From Solea solea (taxonomy: Eukaryota > Chordata > Actinopteri > Pleuronectiformes > Soleidae): a DNA stretch of 64,000 nucleotides. The notes under the pieces were generated by a model. That model worked only from the letters and a program-made list of their open reading frames with translations, did not search any database and had not been told where the DNA came from. Position numbers and translations under genes: made by a program. Position 1 is the stretch's first letter. Each line of letters starts with the position of its first letter. The stretch is taken from positions 10,733,698 to 10,797,697 of the forward strand of contig NC_081140.1 of assembly GCF_958295425.1 (NCBI RefSeq), in the 5' to 3' direction. Positions 47,439-61,176 of the stretch are shown here, one piece after another.

Positions 47439-49110
47439 GGTAATTACTCATTACCTTTGTCCTTTAAAGTGACATTTGTATTTTACTTATAATACAAGTT
47501 TATAATCGGGAAACTGAAGATTAAACAGGACTATTAAATACATGGTCACAGAGAATCATGTCTCATTCAAAGTCTCAATGTCTGTTTTATCATTTACAAA
47601 GTCAAGTTTGTGAACATATTTAGTATGGTAATGATTATTTTAATTATTCCATGTTATAGATATGATTGAAATGTCTGTAATTGTTATCTGCTCATTGTTA
47701 TTGTTCTATTGATGTCATAACCCAGATTTACAGAATAAAAAGCCTAATTTAAACGTTATGCACATAAAGAAAGTTGTGTCCTGGACTACATCTATTCTGC
47801 AATATAGAGAATTACGATCATTATGTACTACTGTAAAGGGATAAACCAGGTTATTAATCAATAATACTGTATGTCCATCAAAACAAAAACATTTTTGTCC
47901 AAAGCAATAAAGACTAAATAAAACATTGTTAATAGAGCTTGTATTAAAGAGCAGATTACATTAAATACATGTCTGTCGCATAGTTCAGTTCCACATAAAC
48001 AAGGTAAATCATGTGATCAGGATAATTACATGATATTTAGATCTGTATAGATTTTTTTTTTTTTTTAGAACTTAAAGGTTCACGTTCCAACATCACATTA
48101 TTCAGATGATAAAGTGTACGTCATGAAGCCAAATGTGAAATGTCATTTGTAAGCTCTCTATGAATATTAAGTAAAAGAGATAATAAATATGAGACAATTA
48201 GAAATGTCACTGTTTAACACAACAATTAAAAACATCATCCTTCCAACTGCTCTTCCCAAGATACTCGATAAGTGCGGTACAGTCACACTAAAATACATAG
48301 AGGATAATAAAACATAATTTAAAAAAGTGAGGAGAGAAGACACAGGAATGGTGAGACACCATGATGGGAGCGGTGAGACAAGTCCACCCGACCACAAGGT
48401 CATGATTTTCATTCGCCAAGGCATATTAATTAACGACTGCTTTCTCGGACAGAGGACATGAAGCAAAAAAAAAAACATGTTACACTGGCTTGTTCCTGCC
48501 ACAATTTCACGGTCTGGAGTATAAAGTGGTGTGACAGATTCAGGACTTTGAAGTTTTTGTGCCATCAGGAGAACTATTTAAAAGACCAGTTACAATATTA
48601 CGGATGGGACACAAATGAGATTAAGGGGAGGTTTTTTTTTTTAACATGGTTCAACCAAGTGGGACAGAAAAATACAACTATAATTAAGTTATATGAATAA
48701 AATATTTGACAGAAACCCATGAACAACCCTATCAATATTAATATATATGAAAAATGAATCAAGTCTCCAACCTTACACCTCTCATAAGCTCTGCAAAGCT
48801 TTTTCTTTTTTCCTGCAACTTTCAGCTCATTGGTTTTAAGGGATACAGATCGTTTTTGGTTAATTCCCTCTAAATACTTTAAAGCTTTTACAGACACATT
48901 GTACCAAACTAGCATCACCTAACACTTAATGAGCCGGGTGCTTCCCTCAGAGCTTTGGTGGAGACCAAAACACAACTAAAAAAGGAGGATAATTATCTGT
49001 TTAACAGTCACAGTTTAACATGGCTACAAATACCACTTCAGGTCAATTGAGATACTGTTTTGCATCTTGACACGACTTGGTGCACATGAACGTGGCTTGA
49101 GTATGAACAT

Positions 49111-49487
49111 TAGAGCTGCAGCTAACGATTATTTTCATAATCGATTAATCTGTCGATTATTTTCTCGATTAATCGATTAATCGTTTGGTCCATACAATAT
49201 CAGAAAACCTTAAAAAATGTTGATCGGTGTTTGTCAAACCTGGAAATGATGATGTTCTCAAATGTCTTGTTTTGTCCACAAACCAAAAAGATTGACTTTG
49301 AATGATTTCTTTGTTATCCAGAGCAAAGAAATTAAGAAAATATTCAAATCTAAGAAGTTTAAACAATTGAAAATCTTGTTTTAATCATGAAAAAAGCTTC
49401 AAACCGATTCATAAATTATCAAAATAGTTGTCGATTAATTTAGTAATCGATTAATTATTGATTAATCAATTAATCGTTTCAGCTCTA
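49111..49487 (+). mobile_element. hAT-like MITE (TAGAGCTG...CAGCTCTA)
   Basis: Terminal inverted repeats TAGAGCTG / CAGCTCTA. Inside both ends are multiple ATTAATCGATTAATC words, and the middle reads caaatgtcttgttttgtcca. This is a well-known dispersed fish repeat. No clear 8-bp target duplication flanks this copy. A short relative lies at 63351-63493. Confidence 0.75.
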
Positions 49488-50120
49488 ACTCTTTACAACA
49501 CAGATGGACGATTATTAATTTTTACATTCTCTCCCTCCCTCACTAACACACACACACACAGATCAGGCACTTCTCGCTGGAAACTTAACCCGACTGTGGG
49601 GAGATTTCCACTGTAAGATTTCATCTAGCAACTGATGACAGACGAAACTCCTCCCAACAGAAAAAGAGGGAGACAGACATTGTTGCCACTGAGACTGGCA
49701 ACAAGACGCTCCAGGATTTGCATAGGGTTTAATTTGATCTACTTGAGATTGCAACTTCCTTCCACTTGATGTAATTAAACTAAAAGATGTGACTAATTGA
49801 GTTGACGGTGAGAAATGAGAGCACGGAAAAAGGCAGCAGATGAAGCAACAGAGGCAGATGATAGTAAATATTGACAAGGGAGGTTGATTGGTAGTAAAGA
49901 GTATCACAGGGCGCAGACTGTAAGGGTTGGAGCGATGACAGGGTGTTTTCATCATTTCATCGTGTGTGTGTGTGTGCTATCACTGTGTACATGTAAACAA
50001 CTCTGTTGCTGGTGAGACAAATGGTTTGAACACATCTGTATCATACAGATGTGTTTAAACCCCAGTGCATGTAGGTGAGAAAATAGAGCAAAAAAATAAG
50101 ATTTTTAATTTCAGCTTTAA

Positions 50121-50416
50121 CCCTTTAACACAGAGCAGACGACACTTTACACTACATTTCGCAACGGTTCGTGCGATCAGAAAAATTCCAGCGGTTTCTG
50201 AAAGCTGAGAAGTTGCACGCCAGCATGTGGTTATCACAGTAATTTCACTTGCACTCTTGCAGAAAGTCCACAAATCAGCATCTTTCTCACAAGAGAGGAG
50301 AGAGTTGAAAAAAACACCTGTCCACAGTTTCCGTTTTTGTACAAAAATTCAAATAAATTTTATTTTAAATATGTTTTATACTGTTCAAATTTCAAATTTA
50401 ACAGACAATTATATAC

Positions 50417-50457
<41 letters not shown>

Positions 50458-50692
50458 CCTTTTTTTCGTGCATAACTACAGTGCTATTTTCTAAATAAAA
50501 CTTTTTGTTTTTCTTCATTTAAAATTGTTAATGCACCTTTTTAACATGCAGTTAATAGTAAATAATTGCCCGATATTGAAAGTTATTCTGGAAAAATGGT
50601 CAAAAGCACTTAGTTACAGGACATTCTCTGGCCCTTTTATGGTTAAAATAAGTCTAAAAGTGTAGAAGGACATTTTGAGGCTTAGGTGTTAA
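50121..50692 (+). mobile_element. TTAA-flanked MITE-like repeat, copy 2
   Basis: Starts TTAA|CCCTTTAACAC and ends around ttaggtgttaa. It is collinear with copy 1 (32399-32930) but contains an internal TA microsatellite (about 50423-50454). Confidence 0.75.
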
Positions 50693-53675
50693 TCGCACAG
50701 TCCTATTGTAACCAAGTATTCAGCACTATACTTATTTTGCAATACTGCCACATACAAAGGATTTATGTGAGGATATTAAGGACATTTACATCTAAGTTTC
50801 CTGATCGGAGGTCTAATCAAGTAGCACAAAAGAAACAGCTGTGAGTGTGGACCGCCATGTGTCTGTAAGGCCTTTAATGCCACAGATGCTCCAAACATTG
50901 TCCAGGTTATATGTGAGACCTGACTCATTAAGACCGTCCCAGTGAGATGCTGCCTAATGACACAAAGCCCCACGTAAATGATTAAACCAGAGGCAATCGC
51001 CAGAAGCAAACAAGAAAACATCAATAAAATTTTCTGGCACTGCCAAGTTAAGTCTCACATGTGAACAGGTTGTCAAGACCAGACCAGTGTGCCCGTCCTT
51101 TTACATTGAATACTCAAACAAGAGCCTCTTACCTGTTGCACACACGATAATCTAAGAGGCTTCCCTATTAACATTTGGCAGATGTGATTTCCCACATGGA
51201 ATTTTTAGGTCTCAACCACTAAAGGTCTCCTGAAATGTTGAGGTGTATAATTGCCAATCTGTGTCGAGCCCAAGGGCCTCGTTCACTTCGTTTAGGCCTT
51301 TTATGTTGCTGCAGCAGATGGGGAGACTTTAAAAGTACATAAAGGAACAGATGTTAACATCTTACTATTGGTCTGCCCTGCCTTGTTCTCTCTTTTTCTC
51401 CCTCTGTCTGTCTGTATCTCTCTCTCTTTCTACCCACTCTATCTGAATTTGTATATCAGAGACGATAAGGGGCTGAGATCATAGTCGCGTCGTATTATCA
51501 TGAAATTAAAGCTCTTTATTTAAACTTTTTACCCTTTTGATTTATTTTATTCACTGAATGCACAGTCAACATGCACATACATTAGATATAATCACTTAAT
51601 GTGATTTATTAGATTTAAATAGGGCCACTCTGAGCAGGCAGCCCCGCGCACACTTTTACCTTTAATTGAATTTTAATCTGTGTTTGCGGTCACACATCAT
51701 GCAGTGCAGGGTAATTATCTATTAACGATAATGCTATTGAATTTATATGGAAATGCCCGGGCAGCAAACTGAAATTGTGGTGAGGGCACATGAGCGTGCC
51801 GTGCAATCAGTGGAAGTGGCTGGCAGCGTAGTGGCTTTTGTTTCTGAAAAGATACTGGCCAATCGACAGAAAAGTGTGCAAAGAGCAGATAGAAGACAAT
51901 GGCAATTCTGCTTCCTTGCTGCCTATCTTTCCTGTGATATATCTCGGCTTTGTTCTGTCTGCATCTCTCTTCCAGCACCTTGCCTCTCTATCTCCCTCTC
52001 TCTCTGTCCTCCAGTGGTCTCATTAGGGTGGGACTGTGAAGGGAAGGTGAGATGGTTACTGTGACAACAGCAGGGAATGATGGGCAGACTGGCTCTGAGC
52101 TGTGTGTGTGTGTGTGTGTATGTGTGTGTGTGATAACAAAAAGCTATTCCACAATATTCATTATCACATACGTATGAATTCTACTGTTTATGTCCCTGAA
52201 GATGGATATATTATGCAGATTTTCAACGCACAATAAAGTACTGGAGGTTGACTGCAGCTCAGTGGTGAGAAACCTAATTTCTTTCTTAAAAATACACTTG
52301 AAGCAGTCGAGATGATACACTGTGTGTTTGCAGAGGAGAAGAGGAAAAACAGAGCAGTGCAGCGCGAAGCACCAAAGCAAACAACCAGATACGAGACAAC
52401 CAAACATGGTTGCATAATTGAGTAGGCCAACCATTAAAGTCCTTATCTACTTCAGTGGGATTAGGCACACAGAATCTGCTCACTGCTCCTCAGTGCCAGG
52501 AAATGATGGGCAGGACTGAGGGGCAGAGCTAAGATTAGACCGGAGTGACTGACAGGTTGATAGAGCCAACTGGAAGCCTGCCATTCCTGCGTTAAGATAG
52601 TCTCCTTACAGTAATGAAGCAGAGTGAGCCAACTCTGCACGAGGGCATGAGCAGCCAAGGAGATAATGAGGAAGTTGAGGACATTCTGTGCAATCCCTGC
52701 TCTCACTTTTTCTGACTCGTTTCCTCTCCCTGCCTCTTGCTCAGAGATTGAAATCAAGAGGAGGTAATGTCACTGAAACTTCAGTCAGCACACTCACATG
52801 TAGTACACACACCGTACGTACACTCACTAGTGCGTGGATTCTGACAGCATTGGGCCACATTTAAAGCTCCCAGCAAATGATGATCGGAACATGTGACTGT
52901 TCACGCCCCCTTATGTGGCAAGCACCAGCATGGTTGCCATTTGGGCTCTAGTTCTAGCTGCTCTCAGCGAACCAGGCAATGTTTACACCAGTTAAGTGAA
53001 ATCCTTCCTAACTCATTTTATTTTTTGTGTGAACATGACAGTCAGTAGTTGTGCCAGTGTGAAAGCCCTGTGAGTGAGTTTGGAGGAAAGGGGAATACAG
53101 TACAGACACAGCAGGTGACAACTGACACCTGACCTCGATGGAGTGCCTTCACTAGTGAAAAAAACACACAGAAAAGAAAGAGAAACCAAAAAGCAATGAG
53201 AGAGGGTCCATGGCATCTTTAGAGGCCCAGAGGGAGTAGAAGTGCAAACAGTGCTGTGGGGAGTGAGCGGTTGCGGGTGCTGCCTCCTGTGGTGATGACC
53301 TTTCCAATGCCACCAAGACTCTGATAAGACCAGCTGGGTAGTGACAAAATGCCCTTGTGGTGGACACAATAAACGGGGGTAAAACACACACATGGGGACT
53401 ACCAGCTGGCCTGGAAATATAGTTTGACTTAAGTTGATGGGTCAATTTCCATTTCTGACAGCAGGGTGTATTCCAGGCCAGTAATGGCGGCCAGAAGGTA
53501 GCTGGCGTTAATTTTATGATACCAATGATGAGAATTAGGGGTGAGGGAAAAGAAAAATAATCCCAAAGCTTAATGATTTTTGAATACTTGTAGAACCACA
53601 TATGAGGTCAAAATTGAATCGTGTATTGTGATAAAATCAAACCATGATGTAAGTATATCATACCAGCCTTATAAA

Positions 53676-54176
53676 CCGTTTAATACCTAAAACTCAAAAT
53701 GTCTGTCTGGACCTTTTTGCTTATTTTAATCATAAAAGGGCCTGAAAATGTCCTATAACAATTTACAATGTACTGCATGTTAAAATAGCGTAGTTAACAG
53801 TTAACACACTGTAGTTGTGCACAAACACCAGCTATTGCATGGTAAATTTGAAATTTGAACAGTATGAAACATATTTAAAATAACTTTTGTTTGAGTTTCT
53901 GTCTCAATGTCTAAAAACAGTCCAAAAAATGGAAACCATGTACAGGTGTTTTTCCAACTCTCTCCTCTCTGGTGACAAAGACGCTGATACACCGGGTTCC
54001 TGCAACAGCGCAAGTTTTACTGTAGAATTAATCGAGGATTACCACAGAATTAAGTGAGATGATAACCACATGAAACTGTTGGAATGTTTCCAATAGCACA
54101 AACTGTCGCGTAATTACGGTAATGTAACGTGTGCTTGTGCAAATGTGTCGTCTGTGATACGCTTGGTGTTAAAGGG
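53676..54176 (-). mobile_element. TTAA-type MITE-like repeat, copy 3 (inverted)
   Basis: In the opposite orientation to copies 1 and 2. Its right end GGTGTTAAAGGG is the complement of their left end, and its left end reads CCGTTTAATACC. Shared words include tggaaaccatgtacaggtg and ataaaagggcc. No intact TTAA remains on either side. Confidence 0.75.
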
Positions 54177-55097
54177 TGAAGACGCTTTTAAAAAACACAG
54201 AACTCCATAACAATACTGCTACTGTGTTGCAGGTGTGTAATGGCCAATCGTTTTGTCTTTGTAAAATAAATATAATAATAATGATAATGATAATATTAAT
54301 ACACTTGAAGGAATCAAATTATATGAGCATGTAGAGTATGTCTGGATACATACATACTGAGCAGCTAAAAATATATCTAAATTCATTGATGAGAAATTAC
54401 ATGGCCCCAAGGGACAGCCAAAAAAGCATTTGGAGGACTTGGTGGAAAAATGTCCTTTTCAACATTAATTAGCTTCAGAAAATTCAACAAGCGTTGGAGA
54501 CGCGAGTGCAGAAATGTGGAACATGAAAGATAAAAGATGAGATGGCTAATGTGCCTGTAATAAATGGAGCAGAATATACAAAGGCACAGCTTGTGTGACA
54601 CGCTGACATATTACACTTGCTTTTAAGATCTGCTGTTTTAGTTCACATACATACATACTGTGAACCTGCACCTGCAGATATGTAGCATACGCATATGTGC
54701 AAAGTTACACCCCCTCACTACCACCCACACACACACAAACTGAAACAGTAGCAATCAAATTGAGCATCTGATGGAGCAGCTGTTACAGATGGTCTTCATT
54801 CTCACTCACACACACAAACACAAACACACACTCACGCACATACAATATTCACCTGCAACTATTCTGCAAAAATACTTGCAGAATTTTCACTGTGAAATAG
54901 AATTGAATTGGCAGAAATGAATGCGCTACTCATATAATCGCTTAAAATGAAAATCATTTTGTTTTCGGTTGCCTTAGATTAAGCCTATTCAATTTGCCTT
55001 TCTTTGTGAAGGCCGCTATCACGCAACACCATGTTTCTATAGCAGTCCAGACACACAAACCAGCCAGTGTGTTTTGAAGTTAAAGCCTAGCACATAA

Positions 55098-55215
55098 ACA
55101 TGTCTGTGGAGGTTCTCATTCATCCAGGTCAATGTATTCTTCAGGAGTGAGCTATAGGTGATTGACCGAAGAAGCCTCTTAAGAGGTGAAACATCTTCTA
55201 GCCAGCTGCTGAAGC
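55098..55215 (-). mobile_element. dispersed repeat fragment
   Basis: Minus-strand words GCTGGCTAGAAGATGTTTC, ACCTCTTAAGAGGCTTCTTC and GACCTGGATGAATGAGAAC recall a repeat found in many fish genomes. Small and decayed. Confidence 0.45.
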
Positions 55216-55790
55216 TTAACATGTAAATCTAGAAGAATGACATCCTTTCAGTTATGTGACGCCCACAGAAGTTCTCTGACACTCTTGGAAAGGAAGTGGG
55301 CCTTCATTTTAACAGACATTTTCACATCATGTCAAAAATATGATACTTAAACATCACAATCAGGATGTCTCCATACATGGTTACGTAGAGCTGCAGTTTT
55401 AGCTGTGCACCTCAAGTTCAAATTTTCTGAAAGTCTGAAAGTTGACATGCAATGGTATTTTCTGTGTGTTAGTCCTACTTTAAGACATTTTATGTGGGGA
55501 AATTTTAACCAGACTACCAGTTTTAAAGGTCCAGTTTAAGTCGGACTAACATAGTAATTCCTTTCTTTCTTGATGTCATGTACAAATGTTCTGACTGAAC
55601 CTGCTAAATACTAGAACTTAGCAGGCTGGTGCACATTGTTTTCCCGTGTCTGGACCCAATGTATGCTATGTGACAGAGATAATTAAATCATTTTAGTAAA
55701 TGAGTCACGGAGGAATGAGAAATGCACAAAAAGAAATAAAAAAGTCTAAACTAATAATAATAAACGAATAATCTGTTGAGGTACAAGCTC

Positions 55791-55842
55791 ACTCACTTAT
55801 TGACACCACCTACACCACTCACTTATTGACAACACCTACACC
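55791..55842 (+). repeat. 26-bp tandem duplication
   Basis: actcacttattgacaccacc plus tacacc occurs twice back to back, with one mismatch (c to a at the same position in the second unit). Confidence 0.9.
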
Positions 55843-56918
55843 ATGTTCAAAAACAGACAGCTGTACATAGGAGAAGCCAAGAAAAACTATTAAAAGTTTG
55901 GCTCCAGATGCGAGTCAGACATTGAGTGTGCAAATAAGGGCGCAGTTCAATATAAACTTGTTCTCAATCCCCACTTTCTAGACAAATGCAACAAGATAGA
56001 TAGACTTTAGTCAACAAGGATGAAACTTTCTCTCCTCCATTTGAAACACACATGCACACACACACAATTTTTCTATTAAAATTTCATCACATCTTTCCAC
56101 ATCACAGCTGATATCAAGAGCGAGGGGTTCCCTTTCCACAGGGTTGAAAACACGTCTGGTGACGAATGAGTCATGGCGACTGACAGTCAGTCTGCTGACA
56201 GCAAGTCAATCAGTCAGTCATCACAGAGGCAGCGATTTAGGGAATCAGTCAGTTGATTAGTGAGGCAGTGAACCAACAATGTGGCTTTGTTAGTTAGTAA
56301 GCTGGTCAGCCAGCCAGTTGGTAAGTCACCACTTAAGTCAGTCATTTAGGTGGTCAGCCAGACAGTCAATTAGAGTCAATATGCTAATCAGTGACTGCAG
56401 GCAGCCATCCAGTGTGATAATGAACCATCAGTTCATAAAGGATAATTACAGACAAGTCTCACGCAGCCAGATGCTTCTATATCGAGTGTTTAAAAATCTG
56501 ACAAGATGTGAGAATATTCCGTCTTCTGAAAATATCACAAATGATTAACTGTAAAATGATGTGTGTGGGGGGGGGGGGTTGTTGGAGGAGGCATGTGGTG
56601 AGGGGGTGAAGGTAGCTGTTCAGGGTTTACCTTTACTTACACCGGAGATGAAAGCCGCTGTTTCTCTGGAAAGCATCCACTGGCCAGACTAACAGATCAA
56701 GAATTAGCGAGCAGCTGGATACAGTTTGCTCTCGTCTAGTGTGAGTGTTTCCCGTGACGGCGGGGGAAGAACAGACTGCATAATGCCAGAAATGAGAGAG
56801 TGAAGATTGTCAACGTGAGGCGTCTCTGATCACATCCATGAAAACATTCACTTTCATCATCTGAGAGTCGTTTGCTGAGGGGGAATAGCACTGTGTCGTC
56901 GACTTTGACGGCAGGAAA

Positions 56919-56920
<2 letters not shown>

Positions 56921-56949
<29 letters not shown>
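56921..56949. repeat. TG/CA microsatellite
   Basis: A pure TG run on the plus strand. Confidence 0.95.
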
Positions 56950-59541
56950 CTGTCAGGGCTCCTGTGAATATGTTGTGTGTATTTAAAACGTCACAGGGGG
57001 TGGTCGTACTTACAAACAGAGCAGCATATGGTGCTTTGCTTTTTGGCAATCAACAGTGACAAGTGAGCAGGAGAAACAGTGAATGCAGGGTGTGTTGAGG
57101 GGTCAGGGAAACAGTGGGAGGGATTGTTTAATAATCTCATCTCTCTAATTCTCTGTGAGTTGAATGTGTGTGTGTGAGAGTGTATATTCTATTTCCGCCT
57201 CTAGGCAATACTGTGCTGCTTTATGTAGATGAATGTGGAACAGGTCTCGCCATTTAGCAGCGTTACATAAACAGTTGCCTTAGGGCACATTTTTCTTCCT
57301 CACTGCCTTGAGATTGCAAGATGAAAACGTTTCACAGATCCACCATTGCCACCATAACAAGCAAACACCCTCCCCCTACAGTTCTAATTGCTGGATGAAT
57401 ACTTTGGAGAAAAGTCAAATTAGCCTCTTTTGGATCAGGACAATGCTCTCTATTGTCTAAATGAAATGAGATGCACCTTTCTCCACTTTCAGGTAGTTTG
57501 TCTTTGACTCATTCATCGATAGATAAAACTGGAATAGTATGATAGGCATTGACAATATATCAGAGGAGGATACTTGTTTTCTCTACCAGTGGTTATTGCA
57601 GCACAAAAACAGGGCTTGATGGCGCTGCATTGAAAATGCAGACCCCGCCCCGTTGGTTTTCAAAGCCACTGCGTCATTACGACAAGAGAAACAATGAAAA
57701 ATTTGGCAAATCATTGAACCTGTTTCATCATTTCTGTAATGTGCATTTAACCTGGTGACCTGTGAGATAAACTGATTGTATTCATACACAGAGAATTAGA
57801 TTTGAACATCTCACCCAATTGTGTTCTCTGGTCAGTGCCACGTTTTCAGGTTTAACACCAGGTAATCTGGTGCCTTCAAAAGCAAAGTCAGTTTACCATT
57901 AGTCATCACTTTGCTGTGGCCCAGAGAAGGTGACGTTGCCTACACACCCACATGTCAACTTCCAAGGAGACCTGTAGGTCATAAGGATTAACAACTGGCA
58001 AATCCTTACCAACTACAGTAATTACCACCGTTATTTAGATCCTTAGAGTCTTACTACAGAGTGCTTTGCTTCTGCAAAACCAGTGAAAACAGTCATCTTT
58101 GAAGGAAAGACAAAAAGACTGGACAGGCACCAAAATGCTGTATTTTTCTATTAAACAAAAACCGTGGGGGAGAAACTAAATAGTTAAAATAATAAGGGGA
58201 CTTTAATTCAGATTAGCCTGGTATATAACCCCCTGTTCAGACCAGCAGGGCTGAATAATGTCGAGAGAATTATATTAGCTAGCGTTAGCAGAATTGCAGC
58301 TATTGTGAATCGTGATGTGTACGGCCACCATGCTGATTGCTGCCTGGCTGTACATGGCCCTGGCCTCCTGAATAATAGGTGACTATTTTTAGAATGTGGG
58401 TGGGGGTGGTGTTGGGTGGGGGACTTGCAGAAATGGCTGAGGAAATAGGATGAAGCAGAGAGAGGGAGAGAGAGAGAGAGTGGGAGGTGAGAGAGAAGGG
58501 GAGATTGCATTGACAATTGTGCAACACTAAAGTAGCGGAGGGAAGACAGGAAAATGTTATGGGCAACCAAGCAACTAATAAGCTTGAACCTCAGCACTCT
58601 GCATAATGCGACAGCTCATTACCGCCCAATTAAGCATTACAGTGCCTTGCTTACTGAGGTTTATTGATGCAAATCAACCAGGCAAAGATACCCTGGTGCC
58701 AAAAAAACAAGAGGTGAAATTGGATGAGAATTTGTCGAAAGTACAGGTTCTGTGGCAGTTCAATCAATTTAAAACGTCTCTGTAGGGGAGGTTATCCAAA
58801 TTAGTTTGTAATTCTGTCAACATGGTGGTGATTTTTTTCCGTCCTCTCATCATCACACAGCTGAGGATTTCCCTCATGATATGATGACAATCCTTTTCAC
58901 AGCATAAGACCAGACGATCTGTTTGCAGAGATGTCATTAATAACACCATCTGTCGGATACTCATTTACTTGGCGTGCAGCATCTTACAACTCTTCCTTCG
59001 TCCTCAGAGCTGCTGATCACACACGATAATTCAGATAAAGATGATAGTGCACAACACATGGTTGGCCTAATGTTCCCTCCTGCCAGAGACACTAGAATTA
59101 TCACGTGCAGCTAAACTCAATCTGGATCAGGCCAGAGGTACAGTAACTACTGTTGGGGATCAGCATGCATCTTGGGAAAAAAAGGGCCAGAAAACTCAGC
59201 CAAGAACCCCTATCTTTTATACTTCGGTGTGTATGTCCATGCTTTCTCCATAGTTATTAAAGCTACTACAGCCATTGTGTAACAGCGCCTGGAAACAAAA
59301 TTCCATTTGAAATGGTCTTAATTGCAATGTCCTTTTATAGTTTTAACTCTAATTTTACCTCTTTTTTGACAGTTTTAATTGTTTTTTGGGAAGCACTTTG
59401 GATGAAACAAACTTTGTCGGTTTGAAGCACTGCACCAGTGTGTGCTTTGACATTGTTTGGGTAAGGATTTCAAGAGATATCAGTTAGAAAAACTAGTACA
59501 TAATGAACAGGTACTGCACAAGACAATATGGGTCTCAAGCT

Positions 59542-59692
59542 GGTTTCCATGGTGGCCCACCCATGCTCACTTCCAGGCTACCTGGGTACTAAGTGGATAC
59601 TAAGTGGGCATTGGTTTGAAGCGGGCAAATTATGCAGGTCACATATGGTTTCAGTACAATGGGCAAATACAAGTGGGGCCACCATGGAAACC
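59542..59692. repeat. inverted repeat around a degenerate ATGGG-rich repeat
   Basis: GGTTTCCATGGTGGCC (59542-59557) is matched by its exact complement GGCCACCATGGAAACC (59677-59692). The interval contains several TGGG and TACTAAGTGG words. Confidence 0.85.
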
Positions 59693-60450
59693 ACGGACAA
59701 ACCTACACGGTCCCCATACTGTCAGCCTGAATATAACCCTTATGGGGCCCACATGGACATGCTGGCTGGGTTGTGCTATACAAGTAAAATTGCCTTGCCT
59801 TCCCTAGCTCATGATTAATTAAAAATATTTTAGTTGAGACACTTTAAAATTGCTGTTCAGCTGCCAGCCTACACAAAAGAGACACCCTAAAAATGAAGCT
59901 GCCTTTCTCCCACGTTACAAAAATGGCATAACATCAACCAGATAGAAATAAAAAGGCGAAAAGCAGTTTATGCCAACAATAGCCACATTTTCTGTATTTA
60001 TTTTTAAACCTTTATATTTTTAAAGTAAATGTCCAGGCCAAGACAAAAATTAACCATTTATAATGGAAATACAGACATAATTAGACGATCATAAGATCTG
60101 ATTAAAGTATCAATCAAATGTGTATCACATGTAATCAACATCTGACCATGTACTGCCAGATGTGCCTGCCTCCTTTTTTCTTTTTTTTAATTAGTTGAAA
60201 AGCATCCAGTGAGACCAGCTCCCTCAGAGACATGTAATTTTTCAACTGATTCCAAGCTACTTATAGTAAACTGCTCATTTTCCCATTTCAGTATAAGCTT
60301 TATGAGCAGTCAGTATAAGTGAGTACAAGATGTAGATTTGTAAGGAAGATTAAGGCAGACCAAGAAAAGCAGTATAAATAGAATTATTACAGTTATTGAG
60401 TCCACAGGTGGAGAACCCAACCAATGAGCATAGAGGGCTTTTAAAATTTG

Positions 60451-60540
60451 TAATAATAATAATAATAATAATAATGATAATAATGATGACTTAGATTTAT
60501 AAAGCTCCTTTCACGAAACCCAAGGACGCTGAAATTTTAA
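60451..60540 (+). mobile_element. repeat fragment with AAT microsatellite
   Basis: (AAT)n then gacttagatttataaagctc and ctttcacgaaacccaaggac, a common junction in fish dispersed repeats (normally TTATATAGCGCCTTTC). Only one end is present. Confidence 0.55.
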
Positions 60541-60716
60541 TTTGACTCAGATTTGGGGGTTTCAGGGCTGTGTGGACACAGAAATGTGATCGCCAAGTCT
60601 AACTCTGACACCTGGCCATGCGAAACAAGGTAGGTCATTTTGGAATCCGTGTGGCTTTCTGCCTTTTCGCATGTTCAAATGAATCATGAATTACAATGTC
60701 TTTGCATTTCAATTAT

Positions 60717-61176
60717 TTATGTGACATACTTTTCTCCAAAGACTTGCAACTGAGAGACAAGCTTAATCTTATTGCCCTTGATGGCCAACTCATCATGGAT
60801 GCAGGACATCCAGGTGAGCTTCTGTGAAATCACATCCTTCTATTTCAAAAGGTGTTTACATCGACCATCTTCTTTGCTTCAGTGATCAAATTTAGTTAGC
60901 AAACTCCCAAAGCCATTGACTCTTTATATCAAGGACAAACAAAAAGGGTAGCAGTATCCTCTCCTAAGTCAGGCTGAGCCTTTAAACTCTAGGAGGTGCT
61001 ATAGAGTCCCAGAGGAAGGTAAAAATGATTTAGCATGCCACTTCATCCAAACAGAGCTCCGGTAGCTGATCATCAAATTGTGCCATGAAAATGTTGGAAT
61101 CCAAACGACGCCATTTTGGCAGGAAGCCATGGTGTTCATATGTATATAAACCAGCCGATATGTCAGGCAAATCGTC
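60717..61176 (-). pseudogene. possible decayed coding fragments, identity unknown
   Basis: Two minus-strand stretches read like protein but lie in different frames and lack starts. At 61176-61030 the frame reads DDLPDISAGLYTYEHHG and ends DEVAC before a stop. At 60839-60717 it reads KDVISQKLTWMSCIHDELAI, then LVSQLQVFGEKYVT and a stop. I do not recognise the family. It could be a dead transposase, a retropseudogene or chance. Confidence 0.3.

Noticed and set aside
53013..53601. Two open minus frames of 126 and 149 codons
   Set aside because: No domain, no splice support and a composition like that of neighbouring intron. They lie within the large dscam intron.
59528..59818. Open plus frame of 96 codons
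   Set aside because: It coincides with an inverted, repeat-like ATGG-rich region and shows no recognisable protein features.
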